A stretch of DNA of 64,000 nucleotides from Gonatopus flavifemur (Eukaryota; Arthropoda; Insecta; Hymenoptera; Dryinidae), in the NCBI GenBank assembly GCA_018340375.1, contig JAFFJZ010000077.1, positions 124,001 through 188,000 on the forward strand. Direction: 5' to 3'. Position 1 is the stretch's first letter, and every line of letters starts with the position of its first letter. Both the position numbers and the translations under genes were made by a program. Below the pieces are notes generated by a model. That model was not told where the DNA came from, made no database searches, and saw only the letters and a program-made list of their open reading frames with translations. Of this stretch, positions 23,561 through 34,708 are shown piece after piece.

Positions 23561-23853
23561 GACCGCATTTTCATGTACTTGGCGTGATTTTTTTACTTTT
23601 TTGAAGTTTTTTTATTGGGATTTAACTTCTTTTTCTGGATGTGTCCTTAACTGAACATAAATAAAATTCGAATGCTCATGTCTAATTTAGTAGCGATCGT
23701 AGCGATGAAGAAAATGTCCTCAGATCATTTGTGATATGAAAAACTCACTTGGGTTTCCATCAGTCATCTCATCATTGGACAGCAATAGATAATCGACATA
23801 AAGAATGGAGAACAGAAGGAAAGAAAAGTGAATTCCCATAAATCAATACATAC

Positions 23854-23958
23854 CCAAGTAGCATCCGAACGTTGTATATGTACTATGAACGTTCATAGTA
23901 CATTTAGATATACTATGAACGTGCACAGTATATATACAACATTCTGATGCTACTCGGG
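23854..23958. mobile_element. 105-bp palindromic MITE (CCCRAGTAGCATC)
   Basis: Ends CCCAAGTAGCATC / GATGCTACTCGGG with flanking TA on both sides (23852-53, 23959-60). The interior is made of CTATGAACGT inverted motifs. Confidence 0.7.
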
Positions 23959-24719
23959 TATGTGCAGGATTCCGAAAAGTAAATATCAATTGACCGATAA
24001 GTTGGCGCTCAAAGCAGCCCACGATTTTGTTTTAAACATGTATTGTGCAAGAATTCCCATTGTTTTTGAAATATGATTGTTAGGAAAACGAGACAAAACA
24101 GATTTTACGAACAGAGAAAACTTGCACACAATATGTTTGAGGTATCCAACAGAAATTTTTTCGATAAAACGAGAATTTGTACCATTTGGCATGAAGTTGA
24201 AAATAGTTTCCCAGCAAAAATGTTTGAATGACTCTTTAGGATTATTTTAAAGAGTATCTTGAAGAGATGTCAAATATCCATTTATCATGCAACAAAAAGA
24301 GGTATCTTCAAAATATCTGGTCAAGAGCACTTTTCAGTACTGTACAAGAAATTTTTTAGAATTTTGTGAAATATCCATCAAAATCATTTTGAAAAATTCT
24401 TCAAGAATATTTAGTCGGTTGTGGTATTATGAACGTATACTATGTTCTTCAAAATCACCTATAGAAGATTATGGTAATTGAATTGTTATTTGATGAGCAA
24501 GTGAAATTATTGCTTTTTGAAGAAATATATGTATGAGTCTTTAGCATTACGTGGCCAATTTCGTTCTTCAACTCGCAGATCATGAATAAATATCCACTTT
24601 GTACCTTTACTTCGTAACATGCACGTAAAGTTACCTTCTGAAATACTTTTTCCCTGATGAAAAACAACGGCTATAACTTTATAAAAGTGTCATGCAATTT
24701 GGATTCTTGTGGTTGGCAC
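23959..24719. other. Intron-like DNA without features
   Basis: A+T-rich, no motif-bearing open frame and no paired repeats recognised. Confidence 0.4.
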
Positions 24720-26400
24720 TGCTTTTATACAGATATATGATATATCTGCATCTTGCCTGTTTTTCCTTCATCCACCTGTAATTCTACTCGAAGCATCTAG
24801 GGATTCATTATCAATTGAATCCACTTTGTAATCTGTAATGCCAATTGATAGTGGTGATAGCAAACTCACAGATCTATGGTATATTCGCTTCATTTTGTTT
24901 CTTTCTCATCCCCCTGAAACACTACGCAAAGAATCTGATACCATCATTGGATAGATCTGTGATATATCCACTGCACTTTTGCCTTTTCTTCGTTCGACTA
25001 TGAGGTCACCAAATGAGATTGACAGTGACAGTAGCTAGCATACAAATTTGTGATACGTCTGCTTCATTTCTGCTTCGTCTCCGGCCACCTACGATTCTAC
25101 TCCAAGGAAATGATGAGCCCAGCATGTTGTAAGAATCTGTGGCATATCTACTGTGTTTTCGCCTTTGAAAAAATCGCTTTGATATACTTCAGTGTGACTA
25201 AAGTAACTGGAGACCAACTTCAACTTCTACCGTTGGTCAAACTATTCACATCTCTTTGAGGTTCTGTCATGAACTTCACTCTCTAGAAACTTTTTATATT
25301 TCATTGGGGTTTTTTGATGAATTCCCCTTTCTGATTATGAGTGATGATTCAGTTATTGATTCATTACATAATCTTTCATCATCCATTTCATGCCATTCAT
25401 TATCAATTGAATCCACTTTGTAATCTGTAATTCATACATTCAATACAAAATTTCCACAAGACCGCCTATATGAAATTGATAGTGGTGGTAGACGACGTAC
25501 AGGTCTATGGTATATTTGCTTCTTTTTCGTGTTTTCTTATACACCTGTGATACTACTCAAGCAATCCGATAACAACTCTTGGTCAAGAAAGTATCAGGCC
25601 AATGAAGAAAGACAAAAACGACGAAAATATACCATTCGATCTGTACGTCGTCCACCACCACTATCCATTTCATTTAGGCAATTTCATAGGCAATTTTGTA
25701 TTGAATGGATAAACTACAGATTATAAAGTGGATTCAATTGATAATGAATGGCATGAAATGGATGATTAAAGATTATGTAACAAATCAACAACTGAATCAT
25801 CGCTTATAATCAGAAAGTGGAATTCATCAAATATCAAATATAATCAGAACGTGGAATCATCCAAAAACCCCAATGCAGTATAAAAAGTTTTTAGAATGAG
25901 AAGTTCATGACACAACCTCAATGAGATATAAGAAGTTTGAAAAACGTTGAAGGTTGAAGTTGGTCTCCAGGCACTTTAGTTACATTGAAGTATATCAAAT
26001 ATTTTAAATCAAAACTATTAATCCAACAAAACGATTTGTCTAGAGGCGAAAGCACAGCAGATATGCCACAGATCTTGACGACATACTGGACTCATCAGTT
26101 TCTCGGAGTAGAATCACAAGTGGATGGAGACAAAGCAGAAATGGAGCGGACGAATCATAAATTTGTACGCTAGCTAGACGATAGCTGTCACTATCAATTC
26201 CATTCAGTGGCCTCTTAGTCGAGTGAAGCAAAGGCAAGAGTGCAGTGAATACATCACAGATCTATCCGATACTATTATTAGATTCATCGAATACCATCAC
26301 AGGTGGATGCAGATGAAACAAAATGAAGCAAATATACCATAGATCTGTATGTTAGCTACCAATACTATCAATTTCATTTATATTCAAGAATCCGATAACA
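24720..26400. repeat. Inverted array of a ~90-bp satellite-like repeat
   Basis: Left side (24.82-25.56 kb) holds repeated blocks around GATCTGTGATATATCCACTG (near 24868, 24953, 25043, 25133, 25500). The right side (25.60-26.37 kb) is the reverse complement of the left, centred near 25580; for example the segment with AATCCACTTTGTAATCTG near 25400 returns inverted near 25725. No genes. Confidence 0.75.
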
Positions 26401-26699
26401 GCCTTTGTCAAAGAAACCTACTGAATCTTGTACAATGTTCTAGTTGAAGTCAATGCAGTAGAATGTAGTTCATGTTGTTGTTGTTGTAGTCAATGTAGTT
26501 GATTGATATCTGATTCTTAATCAAATTTGGTTAGATTCAATGGACTGTTCCATTAGATAATACTCTTTATCAAAACTACAAAGACAATAACATTATATTA
26601 AACGTACCTTTTCTTACCAGACATCTCCCTATGGTTTTCTCTCTGAAGAGAGATGAAAAAGATTTGGAACAGTTATTTTAGAGCTTAGTTATTTAGTTG

Positions 26700-27310
26700 A
26701 GCTTGAGTATAGTCATTGTCGATCAGGGTATGCAGGGAGGACAATGTTTCATTCATTCACTTCTCTCGGAGCAGGCTCAATATCATCTGTTTCATTATTT
26801 GCTCATGATTCTATTGGGAAATAGTATAGATCAGTGGACTGTCCATCAAGGGTATGGTATATCCACTATAATTTTACCTGTAAAGAAATAGCGAATAAAC
26901 TTGAATACTTCTCAAGCAAGCTCGGTATGATCTTCTCCATCAATTGTCTACGATCCTAATTGGAGAAATTGACAGTAGCTGGCTGTCCGTCAGGAGTTAT
27001 GATATATCCGTTATGTTCTGGCCTATAGAATGATTGCGAATCAATTTGAATCATTCCCCTTGAGCATACTCCGTATGATCCATTCGATCATCTGCCAACG
27101 ACTCCAGTAGGAGGATAGGACAGCAGCAGACTGTCCATGAAGGAATTATGATGATCCGATATGCTCTCGCCTCAGAATTTATAAATTTGAATTATTTTCC
27201 ATGACTAAACCTTGTATGATTTTCTATGATTCGTCTCTGGTTCCGGTTAGAAGAACCACCAGTAGCACACTATCCGTCACGGATTATGATATATCCGCTA
27301 TGCTTTTGCC
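26700..27310. repeat. Four-copy ~143-bp tandem repeat
   Basis: The block CTGTCC.TCA..G..TATGATATATCC recurs near 26840, 26985, 27130 and 27270. The core TATGATATATCCGCTATG resembles the repeat in the palindrome just upstream, so both are probably one satellite family. Confidence 0.68.
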
Positions 27311-27546
27311 TGTAAAGGAATCTTGCATTTTATGAATAATCCATCATACAGAGCTTACCTGTGTATATTCCAATTTTCTGAATGTAGGAAATAGATTTAT
27401 TTATACATTTCTCAAACTTTTTCTGTTTTTTTTACAAATAACCTCTTCATCATTTATTCATTCATTAATTCATGAATTTTTTCAAGTAATATATAAGAGT
27501 ATATATAATTTCAAGTGGTTTATTTATGTTTCATTGTTCTGAATAA

Positions 27547-27662
27547 CCTGTAGTAATCTGTAATAATGTAGTCACCTGTAATTTAATTATTCTTTTGATA
27601 TTTTAATAACCTATCAACACATCGCCTCATTGACAGGTTATATATGTTTACGTATTTACAAT
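27547..27662. repeat. Direct repeat copy 1 flanking the giant hAT foldback
   Basis: ACCTGTAGTAATCTGTAATAA ... GACAGGTTAT ... GTATTTACAAT; the same sequence recurs at 33554-33690. The element is inserted exactly at the end of this copy. Confidence 0.85.
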
Positions 27663-28416
27663 CAGTGATGCCCGCATTTGGTCGACCGAGTCGATTTACC
27701 CTCTCCATCTGACCATTTCTCGTCCCCACCATTCCAGCGGGGTGTACGCACACATTGAAACCCGTATTCATGTGATTCGGAACCGGTCGGTTCACTTCGA
27801 GTCAGCTCGGACAATCGAGAGAGAACCAACTATCCGTCGGTCTCTGTCTTCTCAATATGTTTTACGATCGGCTAACTCCGTGCAAGATCGGAAAAAGTTG
27901 AAAGCCCATGCGGTCGACTTACCGAAAAGTTTCACCGCTTTTTCTTCTCCAAGCGACAATTTGATTGTAATCAGTATCGAACTGACTTACCCGGCACCCC
28001 GGGCAATTCTCGGCCGGGGCCCTTCGATATTTTTTCGTTTTTTTTTTTCAATTAAAGAGTCAGTTCAATACTGATTATTGAATTATCACGATGAAATATA
28101 GATTTGATGCATAGCATCATTTGATTGGATTAAAATCGAATATAAGTAAATAATTTTTCAATTATTATTTATTTTTCATAAATTTTATAAGATTATTGGT
28201 TATTCTTATGACTGATTATGGAGTTTTCAAGAACTCCTATATGTATTGTATACAAATTTTCTAATAGTTACGCATTTCTCATCATTATTTCAAATCTTGA
28301 TGATTTTTCAACGAATTTCATCAGAATTGTCAATCAATCGATGGTTGAAAAATTCCAAGATAGTTTGGGGATCTATGATTAATGTCCTGCGGTGAATTCC
28401 ATAATTTCCCCTGATA

Positions 28417-29738
28417 CGAGGTGTGTTCAAAAAGTAAGGTGACTTTGTATTTTTAAGAAAAAATATTCATTTATTTATCAATATTTATGTTGTCCCTTTC
28501 AAAGTAATCCCCCTCAGATACAATACACTTATGCCAACGGTTTTTCCAATCCTCAAAGCACTTCTCATAAGCACTTTTCGGTATAGCCTTGAGCTCTCCC
28601 AGCGATGCAGTCTTTATCTCTTCAATCGTTGCAAATCTCCGTCCTTCCATAGGTCTCTTTAGTTTTGGGAACAAGAAAATGTCACATGGGGCCAAATCCG
28701 GTGAATATGGTGGCTGAGGCATGATTGTGGTGTTGTTTTTGGCCAAAAAATCTCTCACAAGCAAAGATGAGTGAGCAGGGGCATTATCGTGATGCAAAAG
28801 CCATGAATTATTTTCCCACAATTCTGGACGTGTTCTTCGTATTGCTCCTCGCAAACGGCGCATAACTTCAAGATAATACTGTTTATTGACCGTACGACCA
28901 TATGGTAAGAACTCCTGATGCACCACGCCATGGTAATCGAAGAACACAGTGAGCAAAACTTTGACATTTGATCGAACTTGGCGTGCTTTTTTCGGTCTTG
29001 GCTCATCTGGGGTCTTCCATAGGGACGATTGGACTTTGGTTTCGACATCATAACCATATACCCATGATTCGTCACCAGTTATGACCCTTTTGAGTAAATC
29101 TGGGTCGTCGTTGACGTCATTCAACAGTTCTTGAGCGATGCTCATGCGACGGTTCTTTTGGTCAAAATTTAGCAATTTCGGAACAAACTTCGCTGACACA
29201 CGTCTCATGCCCAAAACGTTAGAAAAAATTTCATGGCACGAGCCAAGCGATAAACCAACATCCTCAGCAACTTCCCTGATAGTGATTCGACGATTTTCCA
29301 AAACAATTTTCTTCACTGCTTGAACGTTCTCATCAGTTGTTGACGTGCTTGGGCGTCCAGAGCGAGGCTCGTCATTGGCATCCTCCCGGCCATCTTGGAA
29401 GAGTTTGTACCACTTGTAAACATTTTTTCCACTCAGAACAGTTTCACCGTATGCTACTGTCAACATTTTAAGTGTTTCGGAGCACTTTATTTTATTTTTT
29501 ACACAAAATTTGATGCAAATCCTTTGATCCATATTTTTCGATAGCAAGAAATCGCCGAGCACGCAAAACACTTATAACCTTCACGCCTCTCACAACCGAA
29601 CAAAAAATGCTATACACTTGAAACTTGGTACAGATGTTCGGGAAGAGTGTGTCAACGTAACAAAACAAAAAAATCGATAATCGAAAGTACGTTGCCCGCG
29701 AAATTTGAAAAGTCACCTTACTTTTTGAACACACCTCG
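28417..29738 (-). mobile_element. mariner element, apparently intact
   Basis: 1322 bp with inverted ends CGAGGTGTGTTCAAAAAGTA on both sides and TA target duplication (28415-16, 29739-40). The opposite arm of the host palindrome retains the empty site (TGATAAATTAATTTTCAG, inverted near 32775-32795), which fixes the ends exactly. It encodes one uninterrupted transposase. Confidence 0.96.
28471..29532 (-). CDS. mariner transposase (DD34D)
   Basis: 353 residues from the ATG at 29532 (MDQRICIKFC), the usual mariner length; an upstream in-frame ATG at 29571 would add 13 residues. N-terminal paired helix-turn-helix region: YKLFQDGREDANDEPRSGRP (linker with the GRP motif), then a second HTH ITIREVAEDVGLSLGSCHEI. 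Catalytic triad: Asp in VITGDESWVYGYD, Asp in LHHDNAPAHSS, Asp in YSPDLAPCDIFLFPK, with 34 residues between the last two (DD34D). It cuts and pastes the element at TA sites. No stop, frameshift or missing catalytic residue was found, so it may encode an active enzyme. Confidence 0.93.
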   Translation of the reverse strand: MDQRICIKFCVKNKIKCSETLKMLTVAYGETVLSGKNVYKWYKLFQDGREDANDEPRSGRPSTSTTDENVQAVKKIVLENRRITIREVAEDVGLSLGSCHEIFSNVLGMRRVSAKFVPKLLNFDQKNRRMSIAQELLNDVNDDPDLLKRVITGDESWVYGYDVETKVQSSLWKTPDEPRPKKARQVRSNVKVLLTVFFDYHGVVHQEFLPYGRTVNKQYYLEVMRRLRGAIRRTRPELWENNSWLLHHDNAPAHSSLLVRDFLAKNNTTIMPQPPYSPDLAPCDIFLFPKLKRPMEGRRFATIEEIKTASLGELKAIPKSAYEKCFEDWKNRWHKCIVSEGDYFERDNINIDK

Positions 29739-29986
29739 TAAATCAATTTTCAGAGATCACTATGATATTCCAATGAGGATAATCAAATCAACATCGATTA
29801 TCAGATGTTGATCAACATCAAAATAATAAGACTGAATATCCAATTAATTGAGTGCAAATTATTTTCAATGGACTGAATAATTAGATTTGAGCATTCAAAT
29901 TGATATTCCATCAATTCACGCACTATCAGTCTCTTTCCTTCGCTGCATGACTTCATAGATGTAATATGTGGTTCGAAATATCATAA

Positions 29987-30055
29987 GACCCCATAGCCTA
30001 GCGGCAAAAGACACGGTTCTTGCGAAAGAACGGTCGGGTTCGATTCTGTGTGGAG
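29987..30055 (+). other. tRNA-like segment (left arm)
   Basis: A-box-like TAGCCTAGCGG and B-box-like GGGTTCGATTC lie about 40 bp apart, with a hairpin GTTCTTGCGAAAGAAC between them. The acceptor and T stems pair poorly, so it is a tRNA relic or tRNA-derived SINE head rather than a functional tRNA. The same segment is inverted at 32476-32545. Confidence 0.4.
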
Positions 30056-30240
30056 ACATTTCATTTTTTTTGTCATCTCTCTTGTGAATAATTGAATTTC
30101 ACGTCCGATCATTATTTTTTATGTCATTATATCGTCATGTTATCAATAATCCTGATCTTTCAGAATGCACTTGCGGATTCGACCAAGTACGGGTCCGAGT
30201 CGCTTGGAAATTTCCCGAATATTCGTGTCCATGAGATATA

Positions 30241-30570
30241 CACAGTGAAATATTTTTCGTCAAATTCAACACACAAGCGAATGTTCACCATTTTTCTTCA
30301 CACTCAACAAGTGTTGATTCCAGAGTGACACTCACAAAGTGTTAATTTGAACTCGAATAACATTTTAATGTGTTGGAAATGAATCGATCGAACAGCATTT
30401 GATCAGTGTGTTGAATGAACACACAAAAGTGTTAAATATTCAACACTTGAATTTTAACACGTAGTTAAATATTCAACACTTGAATTTCGACACGTAGTTA
30501 AATATTCAACCCTTGAATTTTGACACGTACTTCTTTTTTACACAACGACGGAATTTTTTTTTCCACTGTG
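30241..30570. mobile_element. TA-flanked MITE in left arm (CACAGTGAAA ends)
   Basis: 330 bp; ends CACAGTGAAA.. / ..TTTCCACTGTG, flanked by TA on both sides. Internal repeated GTTAAATATTCAACAC motifs. It sits inside a satellite monomer; the monomer resumes on the other side. Confidence 0.8.
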
Positions 30571-30572
30571 TA

Positions 30573-31960
30573 GACCGTTCGATGCAGAATCTTCTGAAAT
30601 GAGAAATGAATAGCACTTCAGAGGAACGTTTTCGAACAAGTGTACTTGCAAATTCCATCAATTCCTGTGACGAATTGATGAAAAAATTTCAAAAATTTGT
30701 GTTCACCGAATAAAGACTGTTCGATTCGCAATCTACTGACATGAAAAATGAAGTCACTTCGGAGGAATGTTTTTAAAAAAGTATAGTTCTTTTCAGAAGA
30801 TTTCGAATCGATCGGTCTATATTCCACGGAGACGAAGTTTAGAAATTTCTTCATCAATTCGTCAAAGGGTTTGATGGAATTTCCAAGTATACTTTTGTAA
30901 AAACATTCCTCCGAAGTGATTTCATTTTTCATTTCAGTAGATTGCGAATCGATCGGTCTTCATTCGATGGACACAAGTTTCTGAAATTTTTTCCATCAAT
31001 TCGTCACAGGAACTAATGGAATTTGCAAGTACACTCTTTTGAAAACGTTCCTTCGAAGTGATATTCATTGTTTTTTTTTCAGAAGATTTCGAATCGATCG
31101 GTCTATATTCCACGGAGACAAAGTTTAGAAATTTCTCTATCAATTCGTCAAAGGGTTTGATGGAATTCGCAAGTATATTTTTCCAAAAACGTTCCTCCGA
31201 AGTGATTTAATTTTTCATTTCATTAGATTTCAAGTCGATCGCTCTTCATTCGATGGACACAAAATTTTTGAAATTTTTTCATCAATTCGTCACAGGAATT
31301 GATGAAATTTGCAACTACACTTTTTCAAAAACGTTCCTCTGAAGTGCTATTCATTTCTCATTTCAGAAGATTCAGAATCGATCGGTCTATATTCCACGGA
31401 CACAAAGTTTAGAAATTTTTTTATCAATTCGTCAAAGGGTTTGATGAAATTTGCCAGTATACTTTTTTAAAAACATTCCTCCGAAGTGATTTCATTTTTC
31501 ATTTCAGTAGATTGCGAACCGATCGGTCTTTATTCGATGGACACAAGTTTCTGAAATTTTTTCCATCAATTTGTCACAGGAATTGATGGAATTTGCAAGT
31601 ACACTCTTTTGAAAACGTTCCTTCGGAGTGATATCCATTGTTTTTTTTTTCCAGAAGATTTCGGATCAATCGGTCTATGTTCCACGGAGACAAAGTTTAG
31701 AAATTTTTTTATCAATTCGTCAAAGGGTTCGATGGAATTCGCAAGTATATTTTTCCAAAAACGTTCCTCCGAAGTGATTCAATCTTTCATTCCATTAGAT
31801 TTCAAGTCGATCGCTCTTTATTCGATGGACACAAAATTTTTGAAATTTTTTCATCAATTCGTCACAGGAATTGATGGAATTTGCAAGTACACTTTTTCAA
31901 AAACGTTCCTCTGAAGTGCTATTCATTTCTCATTTCAGAAGATTCTGCATCGATCGGTCT
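30573..31960. repeat. 142-bp satellite with four-monomer higher-order repeat
   Basis: The block AACRTTCCTYCGAAGTG recurs at 30902, 31044, 31189, 31331, 31471, 31613, 31759 and 31901, i.e. every 140-146 bp. Monomers 1-4 differ from each other but match 5-8 one for one (spacing 569-570 bp), giving a higher-order unit ABCD-ABCD. Left of ~30790 about 1.3 monomers run in the opposite orientation, making the centre of the palindrome. Some frames stay open across monomers by chance. Confidence 0.88.
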
Positions 31961-31961
31961 A

Positions 31962-32290
31962 CACAGTGAAAAAAAAATTCCGTCGTTGTGTAAAAAAGAA
32001 GTACGTGTCAAAATTCAAGGGTTGAATATTTAACTACGTGTCGAAATTCAAGTGTTGAATATTCAACTACGTGTTAAAATTCAAGTGTTGAATATTTAAC
32101 ACTTTTGTGTGTTCATTCAACACACTGATTAAATGCTGTTCGATCGATTCATTTCCAACACATTAAAATGTTATTCGAGTTCAAATTAACACTTTGTGAG
32201 TGTCACTCTGGAATCAACACTCGTTGAGTGTGAAGAAAAATGGTGAACATTCGCTTGTGTGTTGAATTTGACGAAAAATATTTCACTGTG
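31962..32290. mobile_element. TA-flanked MITE in right arm
   Basis: Inverted copy of 30241-30570 at the equivalent position of the right arm, with TA on both sides. It was therefore present before the arms were duplicated. Confidence 0.8.
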
Positions 32291-32475
32291 TATATCTCAT
32301 GGACACGAATATTCGGGAAATTTCCAAGCGACTCGGACCCGTACTTGGTCGAATCCGCAAGTGCATTCTGAAAGATCAGGATTATTGATAACATGACGAT
32401 ATAATGACATAAAAAATAATGATCGGACGTGAAATTTAATTATTCACAAGAGAGATGACAAAAAAAATGAAATGT

Positions 32476-32545
32476 CTCCACACAGAATCGAACCCGACCG
32501 TTCTTTCGCAAGAACCATGTCTTTTGCCGCTAGGCTATGGGGTCT
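32476..32545 (-). other. tRNA-like segment (right arm copy)
   Basis: Inverted copy of 29987-30055 with one visible difference in the anticodon-arm region (CATGG versus CACGG, read on the minus strand). Confidence 0.4.
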
Positions 32546-33553
32546 TATGATATTTCGAACCACATATTACATCTATGAAGTCATGCAGCGAAGGAAAGAG
32601 ACTGATAGTGCGTGAAATGATGAAATATCAATTTGAATGCTCAAATCTAATTATTCAGTCCATTGAAAATAATTTGCACTCAATCAATTGAATATTCAGT
32701 CTTATTATTTTGATGTTGATCAACATCTGATAATCGATGTTGATTTGATTATCCTCATTGGAATATCATAGTGATCTCTGAAAATTAATTTATCAGGGAA
32801 AATTATGGAATTCACCGCAGGACATTTATCATAGATCCCCAAACTATCTTAGAATTTTTCAACCATCGATTCATTGACAATTCTAATGAAATTCATTGAA
32901 AAATCATCAAGATTCAAAATAATGATCAGAAATGCGTAACTATTAGAAAATTTGTATACAATACATATAGGAGTTCTTGAAAGCTCCATAATCAGTCATA
33001 AGAATAACCAATAATCTTATAAAATTTATGAAAAATAAATAATAATTGAGAAATTATTTACTTATATTCGATTTTAATTCAATTAAATGATGCTATGCAT
33101 CAAATCTATATTTTATCGTGATAATTCAATAATCAGTATTGAACTGGCTCTTTAATTGGAAAAAAAACGAAAAAATATCGAAGGGCCCCGGCCGAGAATT
33201 GCCTGGGGTGCCGGGTAAGTCAGTTCGATACTGATTACAATCAAATTGTCGCTTGGAAAAGAAAAAGCGGTGAAACTTTTCGGTAAGTCGACCGCATGGG
33301 CTTTAAACTTTTTCCGATCTTGCACGGAGTTAGCCGATCGTGAAACATATTGAGAAGACAAAGACCGCCGGATAGTTGGTTCTCTCTCGATTGTCCGAGC
33401 TGACTCGAAGTGAACCGACCGGTTCCGGATCACATGAATACGGGTTTCAATGTTTGCGTACACCCGGCTGGAATGGTGGGGACGAGAAATGGTCAGATGG
33501 AGAGGGCAAATCGACTCGGTCGACCAAATGCTGGCATCACTGTTTACAATGTA

Positions 33554-33690
33554 TAAACCTGTAGTAATCTGTAATAATAATGTAGTCACCTGTAATTCAT
33601 TCATCTTTTAATTATTCTTTTGATATTTTAATAACCTATCAACACATCGCCTCATTGACAGGTTATCTTTGCGTACGTATTTACAATGTA
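33554..33690. repeat. Direct repeat copy 2 flanking the giant hAT foldback
   Basis: Near-identical to 27547-27662 apart from ~20 additional bases (ATA and CATTCATC insertions). It implies the target was a tandem duplication before insertion. Confidence 0.85.
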
Positions 33691-34175
33691 TATACTCTAT
33701 AGGGAAAAAAATTTATCTACCAATCATTGTACAGGTTACAAAAGACTGACAAACCATTTGGACAATATTGGAAGCACCTTATTATACGTTATTATATTTT
33801 ACATACATACTAATGAACAAATGATCCACTATTGGACATTCGGAGAAAGAAAGACAGAACAAATGATCTACTATTGGGCGTTCGAAGAAAGAAAAAGAGA
33901 CAGAATAAATCTTTGTAGCATTGGAAATCGCCTCAAGGATAACAGGTCTTCGTGTAAAGAAGAAACCGATTAATCAGAAATTCCGAAAAGATGTTTTGAT
34001 CGTATGAAAACTTGAAACGTTTATATTTCGGTAACGGATGAACTGATCAAGTTCGTAGTGTGCTTAATCGAAAGTGTGTAATCGTATTATATAGTGAAAG
34101 TGTAGTTATTTTTTTGTTATTGTGCATTGAACATCCTTTCAGGAGGTTAAATCTTGGTTGAGCAGTAAAAGATAC
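33691..34175. other. Intron sequence of the SAM gene
   Basis: Contains two near-copies of GAACAAATGATCYACTATTG (33818 and 33858) and no gene. Confidence 0.4.
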
Positions 34176-34294
34176 ACGGTAGCGGACGACTTCTGCTTCC
34201 AATCTCCTTCTGCTCCTGTCTCCAATTCTTGGTATTAAATTATTTAAATCTGTTTCGGTTAAATGCTGCAAAATATCCGCTCCCACCTTTTCGT
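34176..34294 (-). CDS. SAM-domain transposon gene, second SAM exon
   Basis: Acceptor TTATCACAG, donor CGT/GTATC. Reads DEKVGADILQHLTETDLNNL and IPRIGDRSRRRLEAEVV. Joined to the exon at 34709-34775 this makes a full sterile alpha motif (about 60 residues, five-helix protein-interaction domain), with the typical L-T-E-x-D-L-x-x-L-I-P-x-I-G signature. The intron after it is ~12.5 kb and filled with repeats. At least one exon between here and 21668 is missing from my reading. Confidence 0.65.
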
Positions 34295-34708
34295 CTGTGA
34301 TAACCGAAGATTGTTGATTATTCATTTCATATGGATATTATCATCAAAGATTCTACATTGGGCATGGTCATTGAGAGAGAGATTATACTCTCCTCATCAT
34401 CATTCAATAAGTACGAACACATGCATAGGTGTGTTTACAGGCGTAATAGATACATACGAAGAACGATGATTGGGGTACATTTTCCCTCAATGGCAATGCC
34501 GAAGTAGAAGCTAATTATCTCGTCACAAAACTATCACAAAATTCTTCTGGAATCATGAAACCAATCCAAAAAATTTATATTTGCATGAGAAATTTTACCA
34601 ACATCAAAAATGTTGAAATAATCTAAGAAAATTTTGCAACATATAGAATAAATAATAAAATACATAACGTGGAAACAATCATTCAATTTTTGAATATATA
34701 ATACATAC

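Larger units (their letters stand above)
27663..33542. mobile_element. Giant palindromic hAT-type foldback element
   Basis: Ends CAGTGATGCCCGCATTTGG / inverted CAGTGATGCCAGCATTTGG with a perfect 8-bp target duplication TTTACAAT (27655-27662, 33543-33550). The two arms are inverted copies. Measured to the satellite boundary they are 1587 bp (left, after subtracting the mariner) and 1583 bp (right). The centre (30573-31960) is satellite DNA. Nothing codes for an own transposase, so it must be moved by a hAT transposase supplied elsewhere. The MITE at 60805-61009 shares the terminal CAGTGATGCC. Confidence 0.9.

Noticed and set aside
30618..31914. Proteins of ~100 residues in the satellite region
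   Set aside because: They follow the repeat period and are chance-open frames across monomers.
30573..31960. CRISPR-like regular repeats
   Set aside because: Period is ~142 bp with monomers adjoining directly and no unique spacers; this is satellite DNA in a eukaryotic genome.
33152..33604. 150-residue frame at 33.2-33.6 kb as a gene
   Set aside because: It lies in the hAT foldback arm and is mirrored at 27.74-28.07 kb; no domain and part of the terminal inverted repeat.
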